Below are positions 43,221-50,947 of a stretch of 54,572 bases of DNA, one piece after another. The stretch's first letter is position 1, and each line of letters starts with the position of its first letter. This DNA is from Halobacteriovoraceae bacterium. GTDB lineage: Bacteria > Bdellovibrionota > Bacteriovoracia > Bacteriovoracales > Bacteriovoracaceae. The stretch is taken from contig PASP01000019.1 of assembly GCA_002712005.1 (NCBI GenBank), positions 1-54,572 on the forward strand, given 5' to 3'. A program made the position numbers and the translations under genes. Under the pieces are notes generated by a model. It ran no database searches and was not told the DNA's origin. It was given only the letters and a program-made list of their open reading frames with translations.

Positions 43221-45758
43221 TTAATATCCTGTTAGTTTCAGGTACTTAGAATAAAAAGAGTGAGTCTCTACCCTTTTATGGTGAAATTTTAGCCTACCCT
43301 CATCTTCGGCATCAAAGAAGAAAATCAATCTTAATTGAGAAGAAGGCCCATCACTGTGATGAATATCATAGTTTTTTGACACGGCCTGACCAATTTGATC
43401 GGGACTGACAGATACATAGCTTAGATATTGAGTCACCGGGAAGGTAATATCATTGAAAATTTTCAATATTACTTTTGAGCAGCTCACAGAGAATTTATTG
43501 CGGACATTATGAACATAGTCATAGGGAAAATACATTCGCTCATTGGCCCTATAGAAAATTTCGCGTAATTTTGTCTCCCCTAATTGATTGGCCCTCAGCA
43601 CGGCCATTCCATCGGTTTGCATAAACTTATGTAACGGATGAACCGCAACTCCTGGGCGATCACTTTCATAGAACCAAGGTATCTCTTCAAAGCTTAACTT
43701 ATTCCCCCATACCGTTTGAAGATAATACTGCCTATCTTCGGACTTTTGATAAAGTTCAATCTCATGTCTGATTATCGCCATCTGCGGATCGTCCCAAAGA
43801 CCTAGTCTCTTTAAATCTTTAATCGTTCCCACATAAAGGGCCGCATGTATCCAGTAACCAGGAATCAGCACATCTGTATTGGCCTGCCTATCTTTTTCTA
43901 AGATAATATCTCCAGGCCTAATTCCTTCACTGGAAAAGAGAGTCTTATATACTTCGTCACGTTTCTCTGTCATATAATTCTCACGAAACATGGTTTGAAC
44001 GCGCAGATAAGGAACCCATTTTCTTTTTTTGAAAATTTGTCCCATTATATTAACAACTCCTTCTCCTAATTCAGTGCCCTTCTTTTCTAGATCATTGGCC
44101 ACGAGATCATCAAGAGCGTTCTTGATGGTGTCATGAGATAGAAAATTTTCATCTTGAGCATCATCGGCCAACTCAGACATTTCAATCATCGCCCAATTAA
44201 AAGGATGAACGTCATCACGATAACGAGCTAGGAAGTATAAAATATGAGTGAAGAATCTCTCTGGATAAGCTTTATAAAAATGCCCTTCATTATAGAAACG
44301 AGTAATATTGTAGTCGCCATGGGAAATAAGAATATCTGCAAATTGAGACCAAAGAGCAATTCTCACTCGTAAGAGATTATGAATAATATCTTGATAGCTC
44401 TTCTCTTTAAGCTTTTTCGCGAGATCTTGAGTTTGCTCAATAAAATCGTCAAGAGCATAGACCTCAAGAACCATTTGATTAAGGATTTCTTGATCTCTCT
44501 GATGGATATACTCCTTGTCTCTAGAGCTTAAATAGGATTGAAATTCGGGGAATTTGGTTTTCTTTAAATCATTCAAATAATTCTCTATAAATTGATACCT
44601 CTCTTTAAAATTTGAAAAGACTTGAGCACTTAATAGAGAACCAAGAAAGGAATGGGCACAAAATCTGTAGTGAGAATATTCCGCAAACGAGCAAAATTCA
44701 TCTTGTAGACGAAATCGTTTAAAAGGAATTTTATTATCTGGAGGAAGTAAATTTCTTAAATGAAGATTTTCCTTTAGCTTCCAAGCGTTCAATTTTGTTT
44801 TACGAGCTCTAAGTTCATGAAAACGATCATGAGAACCAGAACGCTGACGAAGTCGTATGCCAGAACGATTTCTTGAGGAAGGTCGGCCTAGTTCTGAATG
44901 CTTTAGAGTAGCATCTAAGCTCTCCCATACAACCTTGGCCATATGATAATCACGAGTATGGTAATTCATTGTAGAAGACTTCTTTAATCGTTTTGAAAGT
45001 TCCTTAAAGAAGGAGGGAAGAACTCTCTTCTTTTTAGAGTCTATATCGAGAGGATATTGAATAAACTCGCGAGAAAATTCACTTTGGAGCCGAAAGATCT
45101 CATCTTTTGATCTAACAGAAAGATTCGACTTTAGCCTGAGTTGATTAATTTGATTTATATTCTCTTCTAGCGCCTCTAACTGCTCTTGGGAAGTGAGGTT
45201 GAAGTCTAGAGTTATGAAAATACTTTCAGTAACTTCATTAGATTCGGTATTGAATTCTTTATTTAACTTTTCATTTACACGGTGTTTCATGCCTTCCTTT
45301 AAATCCACTCTAAGATAGACCTTAGAGAGAAAAGCAAGATCTTCTTGTTCAAACTCTTCAATAAGTTTTCCTCGTAATCGGGGAATTTCTTTCACAAGAG
45401 ATAGCTTATCAATATCGGCAAACTTAATATTATAGACTTTATCTAAGCTCACTAATTTTATTTCCTGCTCACGAAATAGAATACGATAAGGCTTTTGTTT
45501 GAAGTTATAGTGAACCAATTCACGATAGGGAAAGAGAACCGTTTTCCCAGGAACCTCTTTAGCGTAGCTATTACTTAAGAATAAGATATGAATAAAAAGA
45601 GAGCAAAGAACACCCCATAAAAGCACAAGTTCCCTAAAACTTTGGAACTCTCCTTTTATAGTCAGTTCTCTTACCTTAATAGATCTATATTCAAAATATT
45701 TTTTGGGGCTGCCCAAGAAATGACTCCTCATTATTATAAAGAAATTTATATTCTCCAT
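43221..45758 (-). CDS. Large exported protein with YiiX-type permuted papain domain
   Basis: A hydrophobic segment (LVLLWGVLCSLFIHILFLS, residues about 44-62) ending NSYA-KE looks like a late signal peptide. The first 550 residues match nothing I know and are highly charged. The C-terminal 250 residues resemble the YiiX/YebB permuted NlpC/P60 family: GDIILEKDRQ, the catalytic His in GYWIHAALYVG (about residue 638), then PYDYVHNVR and the Cys in FSVSCSKVIL (about 760), His preceding Cys as in the permuted order. It may cleave peptidoglycan or amide/ester bonds. The start is uncertain: ATG 45758, ATG 45731, or TTG 45716 with GAGGAG ahead. A sigma-54-like promoter lies upstream. Confidence 0.72.
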   Translation of the reverse strand: MENINFFIIMRSHFLGSPKKYFEYRSIKVRELTIKGEFQSFRELVLLWGVLCSLFIHILFLSNSYAKEVPGKTVLFPYRELVHYNFKQKPYRILFREQEIKLVSLDKVYNIKFADIDKLSLVKEIPRLRGKLIEEFEQEDLAFLSKVYLRVDLKEGMKHRVNEKLNKEFNTESNEVTESIFITLDFNLTSQEQLEALEENINQINQLRLKSNLSVRSKDEIFRLQSEFSREFIQYPLDIDSKKKRVLPSFFKELSKRLKKSSTMNYHTRDYHMAKVVWESLDATLKHSELGRPSSRNRSGIRLRQRSGSHDRFHELRARKTKLNAWKLKENLHLRNLLPPDNKIPFKRFRLQDEFCSFAEYSHYRFCAHSFLGSLLSAQVFSNFKERYQFIENYLNDLKKTKFPEFQSYLSSRDKEYIHQRDQEILNQMVLEVYALDDFIEQTQDLAKKLKEKSYQDIIHNLLRVRIALWSQFADILISHGDYNITRFYNEGHFYKAYPERFFTHILYFLARYRDDVHPFNWAMIEMSELADDAQDENFLSHDTIKNALDDLVANDLEKKGTELGEGVVNIMGQIFKKRKWVPYLRVQTMFRENYMTEKRDEVYKTLFSSEGIRPGDIILEKDRQANTDVLIPGYWIHAALYVGTIKDLKRLGLWDDPQMAIIRHEIELYQKSEDRQYYLQTVWGNKLSFEEIPWFYESDRPGVAVHPLHKFMQTDGMAVLRANQLGETKLREIFYRANERMYFPYDYVHNVRNKFSVSCSKVILKIFNDITFPVTQYLSYVSVSPDQIGQAVSKNYDIHHSDGPSSQLRLIFFFDAEDEGRLKFHHKRVETHSFYSKYLKLTGY

Positions 45759-45776
45759 CTTTTTATTGTATAAAGG

Positions 45777-45792
45777 TGCAAAGTAAGGGCCA
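45777..45792 (-). promoter_or_regulatory. Sigma-54 promoter for the YiiX-domain gene
   Basis: TGGCCC-N5-TTGCA on the minus strand with GG and GC exactly 12 bases apart. The expected transcript start is about 45766, just before the possible starts of the gene. Confidence 0.65.
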
Positions 45793-45899
45793 AGCTGGAA
45801 ATAACGAGAAAACCATAAGAATACAACAAGAAGGCCAAACAGGGTTTTAGGCTTTTATTCAATTTGTAATGTTAGGAAAATGAAAGAGATTAGAGAACG

Positions 45900-45925
45900 A
45901 GGTGTTGATTTTTTTTTCAACACCT
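45900..45925 (-). terminator. Hairpin after the 165-residue exported-protein gene
   Basis: AGGTGTTGA and TCAACACCT make a nine-pair stem with an eight-base T (plus strand) loop, 17 bases after the stop. On the minus strand the loop is A8 and no U-run follows, so it is a weak or factor-dependent terminator. Confidence 0.45.
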
Positions 45926-45942
45926 ATCTAAATAATAGACGA

Positions 45943-46440
45943 TTATGGAATAGAGCCAACTTCCACAGCTCCCTCTTGAAAGCCGATACCAATGGCCTCT
46001 TCATACTCTGTAAATTTAAAGAGCTTAGGGATAATCATTTGTCCCACACGAACTCGGTCCTCTAGTGGGCCGTCCTTATCTAATTGAGATAATTGCTTTT
46101 GGAAAGGAAATGGAATTTTATGGGCATCTATATAGATATCAACAATGCGATCATCAGCATTCTTAATTCCAATGAAGTCATTCTCCGCTTTAAGCGCCTT
46201 TAGACGATACTTAGAAGCCAGTTGAAAGAAGTAGAGTTTTCCTGTGCTAATCTCAACAATATTGAGTTTCTTTAATTGAAGATTATTATTACCAACCTTT
46301 AATAGAGAGTCATTGGCGAAAACTAGGGAAGAATTCATGAGAAAGCTTAGAGACAAGAAAACAAAGAATAAGGAAAAGACTTCTTTTCCATAATTAAATT
46401 TAAATCTCTTCAAACAATCTTTAGTATTCAACATATTCAA
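45943..46440 (-). CDS. Small exported protein of unknown function
   Basis: Basic N-terminus (KRFKFNYGK), hydrophobic core (LFFVFLSLSFLMNSSLVFA), then cleavage before NDSLL: a signal peptide of about 43 residues. The mature 120 residues are beta-rich with short charged turns; no family recognised and no cysteines after cleavage. AAGAAGAG precedes the ATG. A sigma-54-like promoter gives a 38-base leader. It is divergent from the 256-residue lipoprotein gene, which has its own sigma-54 element. Confidence 0.65.
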   Translation of the reverse strand: MNMLNTKDCLKRFKFNYGKEVFSLFFVFLSLSFLMNSSLVFANDSLLKVGNNNLQLKKLNIVEISTGKLYFFQLASKYRLKALKAENDFIGIKNADDRIVDIYIDAHKIPFPFQKQLSQLDKDGPLEDRVRVGQMIIPKLFKFTEYEEAIGIGFQEGAVEVGSIP

Positions 46441-46488
46441 CTCTTCTTAGTTAAGGTAAATCAAATCAGTAGGTAGTAGCATTTATTA

Positions 46489-46504
46489 AGCAAAAGCGAT
46501 GCCA
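46489..46504 (-). promoter_or_regulatory. Sigma-54 promoter for the 165-residue exported protein
   Basis: TGGCAT-N5-TTGCT on the minus strand, with exact 12-base spacing between GG and GC. The predicted start of transcription is about 46478, 38 bases before the ATG. Confidence 0.7.
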
Positions 46505-46691
46505 AAATGATGACTTCACCCTAAACATATCTTAATTAATTATAACCCTATTTATCTTTATTGAATCCCTAAAAGAGTTAGATCGTTAAAAAGAGGACAT
46601 AAATTATCCACCCTGTATAAGTTTTAAACACATCAAATTTCAGTCATTATAAACTTTCAATGACTTAACTCTCTTTTCACGGGTTTTATTT
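46505..46691. other. Central part of a divergent regulatory region
   Basis: No gene is seen in the 303 bases between the two divergent envelope genes. The stretch between the two sigma-54 elements is very AT-rich and is where an enhancer-binding activator would be expected to bind. I see no convincing palindrome in it. Confidence 0.35.
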
Positions 46692-46707
46692 TGGCATCAC
46701 TCATGCA
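46692..46707 (+). promoter_or_regulatory. Sigma-54 promoter for the 256-residue lipoprotein
   Basis: TGGCAT-N5-ATGCA with GG and GC exactly 12 bases apart. Transcription would begin near 46718, giving a 26-base leader with GAGGAG before the ATG. Confidence 0.65.
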
Positions 46708-46743
46708 TCTCTAATCACGAGAGAAATAAATGAGGAGAATAAA

Positions 46744-47514
46744 ATGAAAACAATTCGTGGCATGAAGATCTACATATTAATGATCGCTCTTCTAAGTGTT
46801 ACCACAAGTTGTGTTCAATCAACTTCAAGTAGTAAGTCAAAGAATAGCTCAACTGCTATTGCCGAAAATAATGCAGATAGTGCTGACGATTCTGAATACT
46901 ACTATGACGAAACACCTGGTGATGATGGAGATGCCTACTATGATGATGAGGATGAAGATGAGGATAATCTTCCAGGAATTCCCTATTCATCATGTGGAGT
47001 TATTTATAAACAACTTAATAATGAGAATACCTTCTTTCGTGATAGCGACGGAGACACTCTCATTGTTCAAAATTATAGCTATGAATCAGCCGCTATCCTT
47101 AATCAGGTCCAGTCTATAAGTGATACATATAGTGATGCTTATAATACTTGCTTAGAAGGTTATATCGAAAGTGGTGTTATATACTTAGAAGAAGCACAAC
47201 TTAACTCAGAAGCTGCAAATCCTTCGAGGGCCCATCAAGGAAATTACTCTTATGAATACTGTGGTTATATGGCCCATACCACCTACTCTTCAAATAACTT
47301 TACCCTGATACGTGTTGGGGGATATGATAGAAGAGTAAAAAATCAGACGGGAACCGGCTTTCCCTCTACGATTCCATCGGTTAATGAGATGATTAATTCA
47401 GAAAATGCGATAGAAGCTTGTGTCTATGCCAATAAAGCGCTTTACAAAGATACTTCTACAACATTTTATAGAACTATCGATACCTTAAGAATTGACCTCG
47501 GTGCCCTTAATTAA
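46744..47514 (+). CDS. Acidic lipoprotein of unknown function
   Basis: Lipobox SVTTSC with Cys23. A Ser-rich linker follows, then a very acidic, tyrosine-rich stretch (residues 45-75, with runs of Asp/Glu such as DDEDEDEDN). The remaining 180 residues form a globular domain with spaced cysteines (SSCGVIY, YNTCLEGY, YEYCGYM, EACVYAN) suggesting two disulfides. No family recognised. The acidic linker may bind Ca2+ or just hold the domain away from the membrane. A sigma-54 promoter lies upstream. It ends 15 bases from the convergent truA. Confidence 0.72.
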   Translation: MKTIRGMKIYILMIALLSVTTSCVQSTSSSKSKNSSTAIAENNADSADDSEYYYDETPGDDGDAYYDDEDEDEDNLPGIPYSSCGVIYKQLNNENTFFRDSDGDTLIVQNYSYESAAILNQVQSISDTYSDAYNTCLEGYIESGVIYLEEAQLNSEAANPSRAHQGNYSYEYCGYMAHTTYSSNNFTLIRVGGYDRRVKNQTGTGFPSTIPSVNEMINSENAIEACVYANKALYKDTSTTFYRTIDTLRIDLGALN

Positions 47515-47529
47515 TTGATACGAAAATAA

Positions 47530-48477
47530 TTAAGAACGTACTTCAATGGGGAAGCTGCAACTTTGATCTTGAGTTTCACTTTCCCCTGTATTCTTCCACA
47601 ATTCCATTTCAGGAAATAAATTTAAGAAATTCTTTTCATCCACTAGTCGCCTCGTTTCTTCACCAATTCTAAGTTCAGGATATTGAATATGATAGAGAAA
47701 GAGACCAGAGGCCGGTGCAATAAATCCTGGTCTATTAGTTGTATCGGGAAGAATCTCTGAATTACGCTCCAACGGAGGCTTCAACCATTCCGATAATTCT
47801 TGAAGACTGAGCTCCCCAGAACCCACCTTAACCATAGTACCAAAGAGAATACGAACCATCTGTTTCAGAAAGCCTTCCCCCTTGATGTGAAAGCAATAGA
47901 CTTCACTTGAAGCATTGAAACATTGGGGAAAAATCTCATGGGCTGCAGTAATTCGTGAATCTAGGATCTTTCTCTTGAAGCCACCAGAGGTATCTGATTT
48001 ATATTGAAAGGCTTCAAAATGATGAAGACCAATATAATGACGAGCACACTCTTTCATCAATTCTAGAGAAATAGCTCTTTCTGATTCAAGATGACCAACA
48101 AAGGGCATACCGCTTTGCTTTTTTAAACTAAAAAAATAGAGATACTCTTTAAACTGGGAGAGATGAGTAACTTTAAAACTCTTATTAATTCGCTCAAGTT
48201 GGTGAATATATATATCAGAAGGAAGAGCATCATTTAAAAGCTTCTGCATCTCAGGAGCATCGACTCTCCTAGGAATCAGCATTTTTACAACTTGCGAGAA
48301 AGCGTGAACACCACTGTCTGTACGGCTTGTGGCCTTGACATCAATGCGTCCAAATTCATAGATACTTCTTATTGTATTGAATAGAGTTTCTTGAACAGTT
48401 GGCAAATCCTTTTGTTTTTGCCAACCATGATAATTACGGCCGTTATAACTCACACGACCTAGATAGAATTTACCCAT
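47530..48477 (-). CDS. truA: tRNA pseudouridine synthase A
   Basis: Modifies U38-U40 of the tRNA anticodon arm. Catalytic Asp54 lies in SRTDSGVHAFSQV. Other family features are YNGRNYHGWQKQ at the N-terminus, FIGxxHHFEAF-type sequence (IGLHHFEAFQ), and FLKQMVRILFGTMVKVGSG. At 315 residues it is longer than the usual 245-270 because of a C-terminal extension after ASGLFLYHIQYPE. It may be co-transcribed with the small gene just upstream. Confidence 0.95.
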   Translation of the reverse strand: MGKFYLGRVSYNGRNYHGWQKQKDLPTVQETLFNTIRSIYEFGRIDVKATSRTDSGVHAFSQVVKMLIPRRVDAPEMQKLLNDALPSDIYIHQLERINKSFKVTHLSQFKEYLYFFSLKKQSGMPFVGHLESERAISLELMKECARHYIGLHHFEAFQYKSDTSGGFKRKILDSRITAAHEIFPQCFNASSEVYCFHIKGEGFLKQMVRILFGTMVKVGSGELSLQELSEWLKPPLERNSEILPDTTNRPGFIAPASGLFLYHIQYPELRIGEETRRLVDEKNFLNLFPEMELWKNTGESETQDQSCSFPIEVRS

Positions 48478-48482
48478 ATGAA

Positions 48483-48782
48483 TTACTGCATAGATATATC
48501 GAGTTGATATTCACTTGAAGTTAATTGGGACCCATTTATTTCACGCTGACTCATTCCCTCATCACTATCTAATAGGGACTTAATTTCAGCAGGAACACGA
48601 GTTGCTTTGTACTTCTTGCCAGAGACCATACGTACCCAGAAACCTTTGATGATATTGCCTTTATACATAATATTAATAGATTTTACGGAAGCAATTTGAT
48701 CAGTATTTAAAAGTATAGGGTAATCGATTCCCTCAAGACTTTGATCATTTTCACTATTTAAAACATTAAATTTGGCCAACAT
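48483..48782 (-). CDS. Small protein, possibly FlbD-like
   Basis: About 99 residues from the ATG at 48782, which has GAGG eight bases upstream. The centre (PILLNTDQIASVKSI, WVRMVSGKKYKATRVPAEI) follows the LN-x-D-x-I ... G-K-x-Y pattern of small FlbD-type proteins, but the match is loose and no flagellar gene is near. No signal peptide or membrane segment. It lies six bases upstream of truA, so the two are probably one transcript. Confidence 0.55.
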   Translation of the reverse strand: MLAKFNVLNSENDQSLEGIDYPILLNTDQIASVKSINIMYKGNIIKGFWVRMVSGKKYKATRVPAEIKSLLDSDEGMSQREINGSQLTSSEYQLDISMQ

Positions 48783-48848
48783 AGAATTATCCTCGGTTGT
48801 GCACAATTTATGTTCTTTCGGGAAAAAGATCAAAGGATGAGGGAAAAA

Positions 48849-50672
48849 TTACTCACCCTCATCTAAATATTGGTCAATTGAATCAAAGAATTCATCTGAA
48901 CTCGGGTAATAGATAGGAAGATCTCCACCTCGAACCCGTGGGGTTAGAGCACTCATATCTTCTTGATATTGCTTTATTCTCAAGACAAATTGATCACTCG
49001 TACGGTTTCTGATGAGCTCTAACTTCTGAGAAGCGATATTTTCATTTTCAAAAATTTCCCCCTCTTCAAAATAATCATAGAGAAGATCTCCTAATTGTTC
49101 ATCTTTAAACTCATCGGCCACGAGATCGATTAAAACCATGTGTGCAGCAAAGCGATAGCCATGCTCATCAAGGAGTTCCTTATTGGCCAAATGGCGATCG
49201 GCACTCTTATATTCCATTCTCATCTTAAGGCACATGGACTGTAATTGAACCTTCTTTTTGATATATTCAGGATCTTGATCCGGATCATAGGAGGGATCAA
49301 TTCTTTGATAAGCAGTATAGCGACTCAAATGAGACTCAACAAAATTATTCATAGTACTTGCCTCTTCAATAGACCAAGACCTCTCCGTTTTGTAACAATC
49401 ACTTAAAGCACTTGAAGGCATACCTAAGGTATAAACAACAAAGTCATTAAAACGATTTCCTATGGAACTAGTCACATATTGAACCCATGGATTGTCATTA
49501 TAAATAATAGTGACAGGAGTTGTGACGAGAGTAAAGAGGGCCATGGATCGCATCATCACACCATAGGGAGATACGGCCTTCGCCTGCTCTAGAACTTTTG
49601 CAGGAATGGTATACTTGGCCTGTTTTTCAACACGCTTTGATTTCCAAAATCTTAAAGTCGCCCAAAACTCGGCAACTCTTTCTTTACGACGAACAAACTT
49701 AACTGCATCTAAACGCGGCTGATTGGCCGGCGTACTCATAACTTCAGCTAAAATTTCTCTAAGGGCCTGTTGGTCCTCACTTAGCTTAGCTCTTGGTATG
49801 GAATTAAGACGTTCAGAAATCAGTTCAAGTCTTCTAAAATAAACGGCTTGATCAATCATCACATCATATATGCGGGACTTCTTGAATACTTCATCAATTA
49901 CATTTTGAGAAAATGTAAGGACAACTTCCTTTTCCTTCTCTTCAATAAATTGCTTTAAATCATCCACTGTCTCAAAATAGATTTCACTCTCAGCAATTTC
50001 ACCTTCTTTAGTTACGTAGGGAACCGAAACATCTTTGGGGAAATTATCTTTTTTAAAGCGTCGATCATTTTTAATACGATCTCTGAGTCGCTCTAGTGTA
50101 GATCTAACTTCAAATCCATGATCGATCACACGATCAAATCTTTGTTTATAATTCTGAACATGCTCAACCCAACTCAGAACGTCCTCAATCGCCTCTCTCT
50201 CGTGCGAACCGAAGTCTAAATCATCATCCGCTACTTTCAAGATCGTACTAAAAGTATCGACATCTCCTACCACCTTATTCTGAGTTTGAAATAGGGCCGG
50301 AACATGGTGAGACTTATTCAATCTTCTTAGCTTTCTATAGAAACGAGTATAAGGAAGTTTTTCAGACTGCCTCTCTTCGTTATGGGCACTCCAAAACATC
50401 TTCTTAATGCCTTCGAGATTTCCTTCCTTTATAAGTTGGGACATGGATTTAGAACGAGAACGCTTAACCAAAATATATTTCATGGTATTAGCACAACTTC
50501 CCACAGAGCTAGGCTCACGATGTACGTCTTCCACGACCAAGCTCTTCTTACTTCCTTGGGGAGAATAAGAACTTCCTACCTTATTAAATGAATTCGAAGT
50601 ACAAGAAATTCCCAATATAAACAAACAGAGAAAACTAAGAAAAACTAAGCGCGAATTTGATCGATTTATCAT
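48849..50672 (-). CDS. Large lipoprotein of unknown function
   Basis: Lipobox ILGISC with Cys24. About 580 mature residues, strongly charged and mostly helical, with repeated Arg/Lys/Glu heptad-like stretches (residues 180-330) and a short hydrophobic patch (MALFTLVTTPVTIIY, around residue 385). The last 100 residues are acidic (DYFEEGEIFENEN, SIDQYLDEGE). No catalytic motif seen. GAGGAGT precedes the ATG. It is divergent from the 990-residue lipoprotein, with 275 bases between, but has no sigma-54 element of its own that I can find. Confidence 0.7.
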   Translation of the reverse strand: MINRSNSRLVFLSFLCLFILGISCTSNSFNKVGSSYSPQGSKKSLVVEDVHREPSSVGSCANTMKYILVKRSRSKSMSQLIKEGNLEGIKKMFWSAHNEERQSEKLPYTRFYRKLRRLNKSHHVPALFQTQNKVVGDVDTFSTILKVADDDLDFGSHEREAIEDVLSWVEHVQNYKQRFDRVIDHGFEVRSTLERLRDRIKNDRRFKKDNFPKDVSVPYVTKEGEIAESEIYFETVDDLKQFIEEKEKEVVLTFSQNVIDEVFKKSRIYDVMIDQAVYFRRLELISERLNSIPRAKLSEDQQALREILAEVMSTPANQPRLDAVKFVRRKERVAEFWATLRFWKSKRVEKQAKYTIPAKVLEQAKAVSPYGVMMRSMALFTLVTTPVTIIYNDNPWVQYVTSSIGNRFNDFVVYTLGMPSSALSDCYKTERSWSIEEASTMNNFVESHLSRYTAYQRIDPSYDPDQDPEYIKKKVQLQSMCLKMRMEYKSADRHLANKELLDEHGYRFAAHMVLIDLVADEFKDEQLGDLLYDYFEEGEIFENENIASQKLELIRNRTSDQFVLRIKQYQEDMSALTPRVRGGDLPIYYPSSDEFFDSIDQYLDEGE

Positions 50673-50881
50673 GAATAAAACTCCTCTATACCTAGGGGTT
50701 ATCGGTATTTTTTCCCTATTTTTTGAGCTTAATACTCCAAATCTCTAAATAAATTCGTATTTTTAGATAGTTATTTACTGTCTAAACTTTAAACAGTGTA
50801 AAAACTTTTTCAAAATTAACCTAAGTCCAACCTAATAGCCCCCATAATAGGGCCTCTAGATGCCTTTGAGGAAAGCCACTT

Positions 50882-50897
50882 TGGCACACTCTTTGCT
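50882..50897 (+). promoter_or_regulatory. Sigma-54 promoter for the 990-residue lipoprotein
   Basis: TGGCAC-N5-TTGCT, a full match to the -24/-12 consensus with exact spacing. Transcription should start near 50908, leaving a 40-base leader with AAGGA before the ATG. It is the best such element in the window. Confidence 0.8.
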
Positions 50898-50947
50898 CTA
50901 TATATTAGTGAAAAGAAAAGAGAACTAACGGAAAAAGGACTTGTATA

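Noticed and set aside
46796-47119. 107-residue frame inside the 256-residue lipoprotein gene
   Set aside because: Met/Ile-rich translation of an acidic repeat in another frame, without a ribosome site; the lipoprotein frame has lipobox, ribosome site and promoter.
50740-50815. Inverted repeat (TTACTGT ... ACAGTGTAA) between the two large lipoprotein genes
   Set aside because: The arms pair only by skipping two bases and there is no U-run; too weak to call an operator or terminator.
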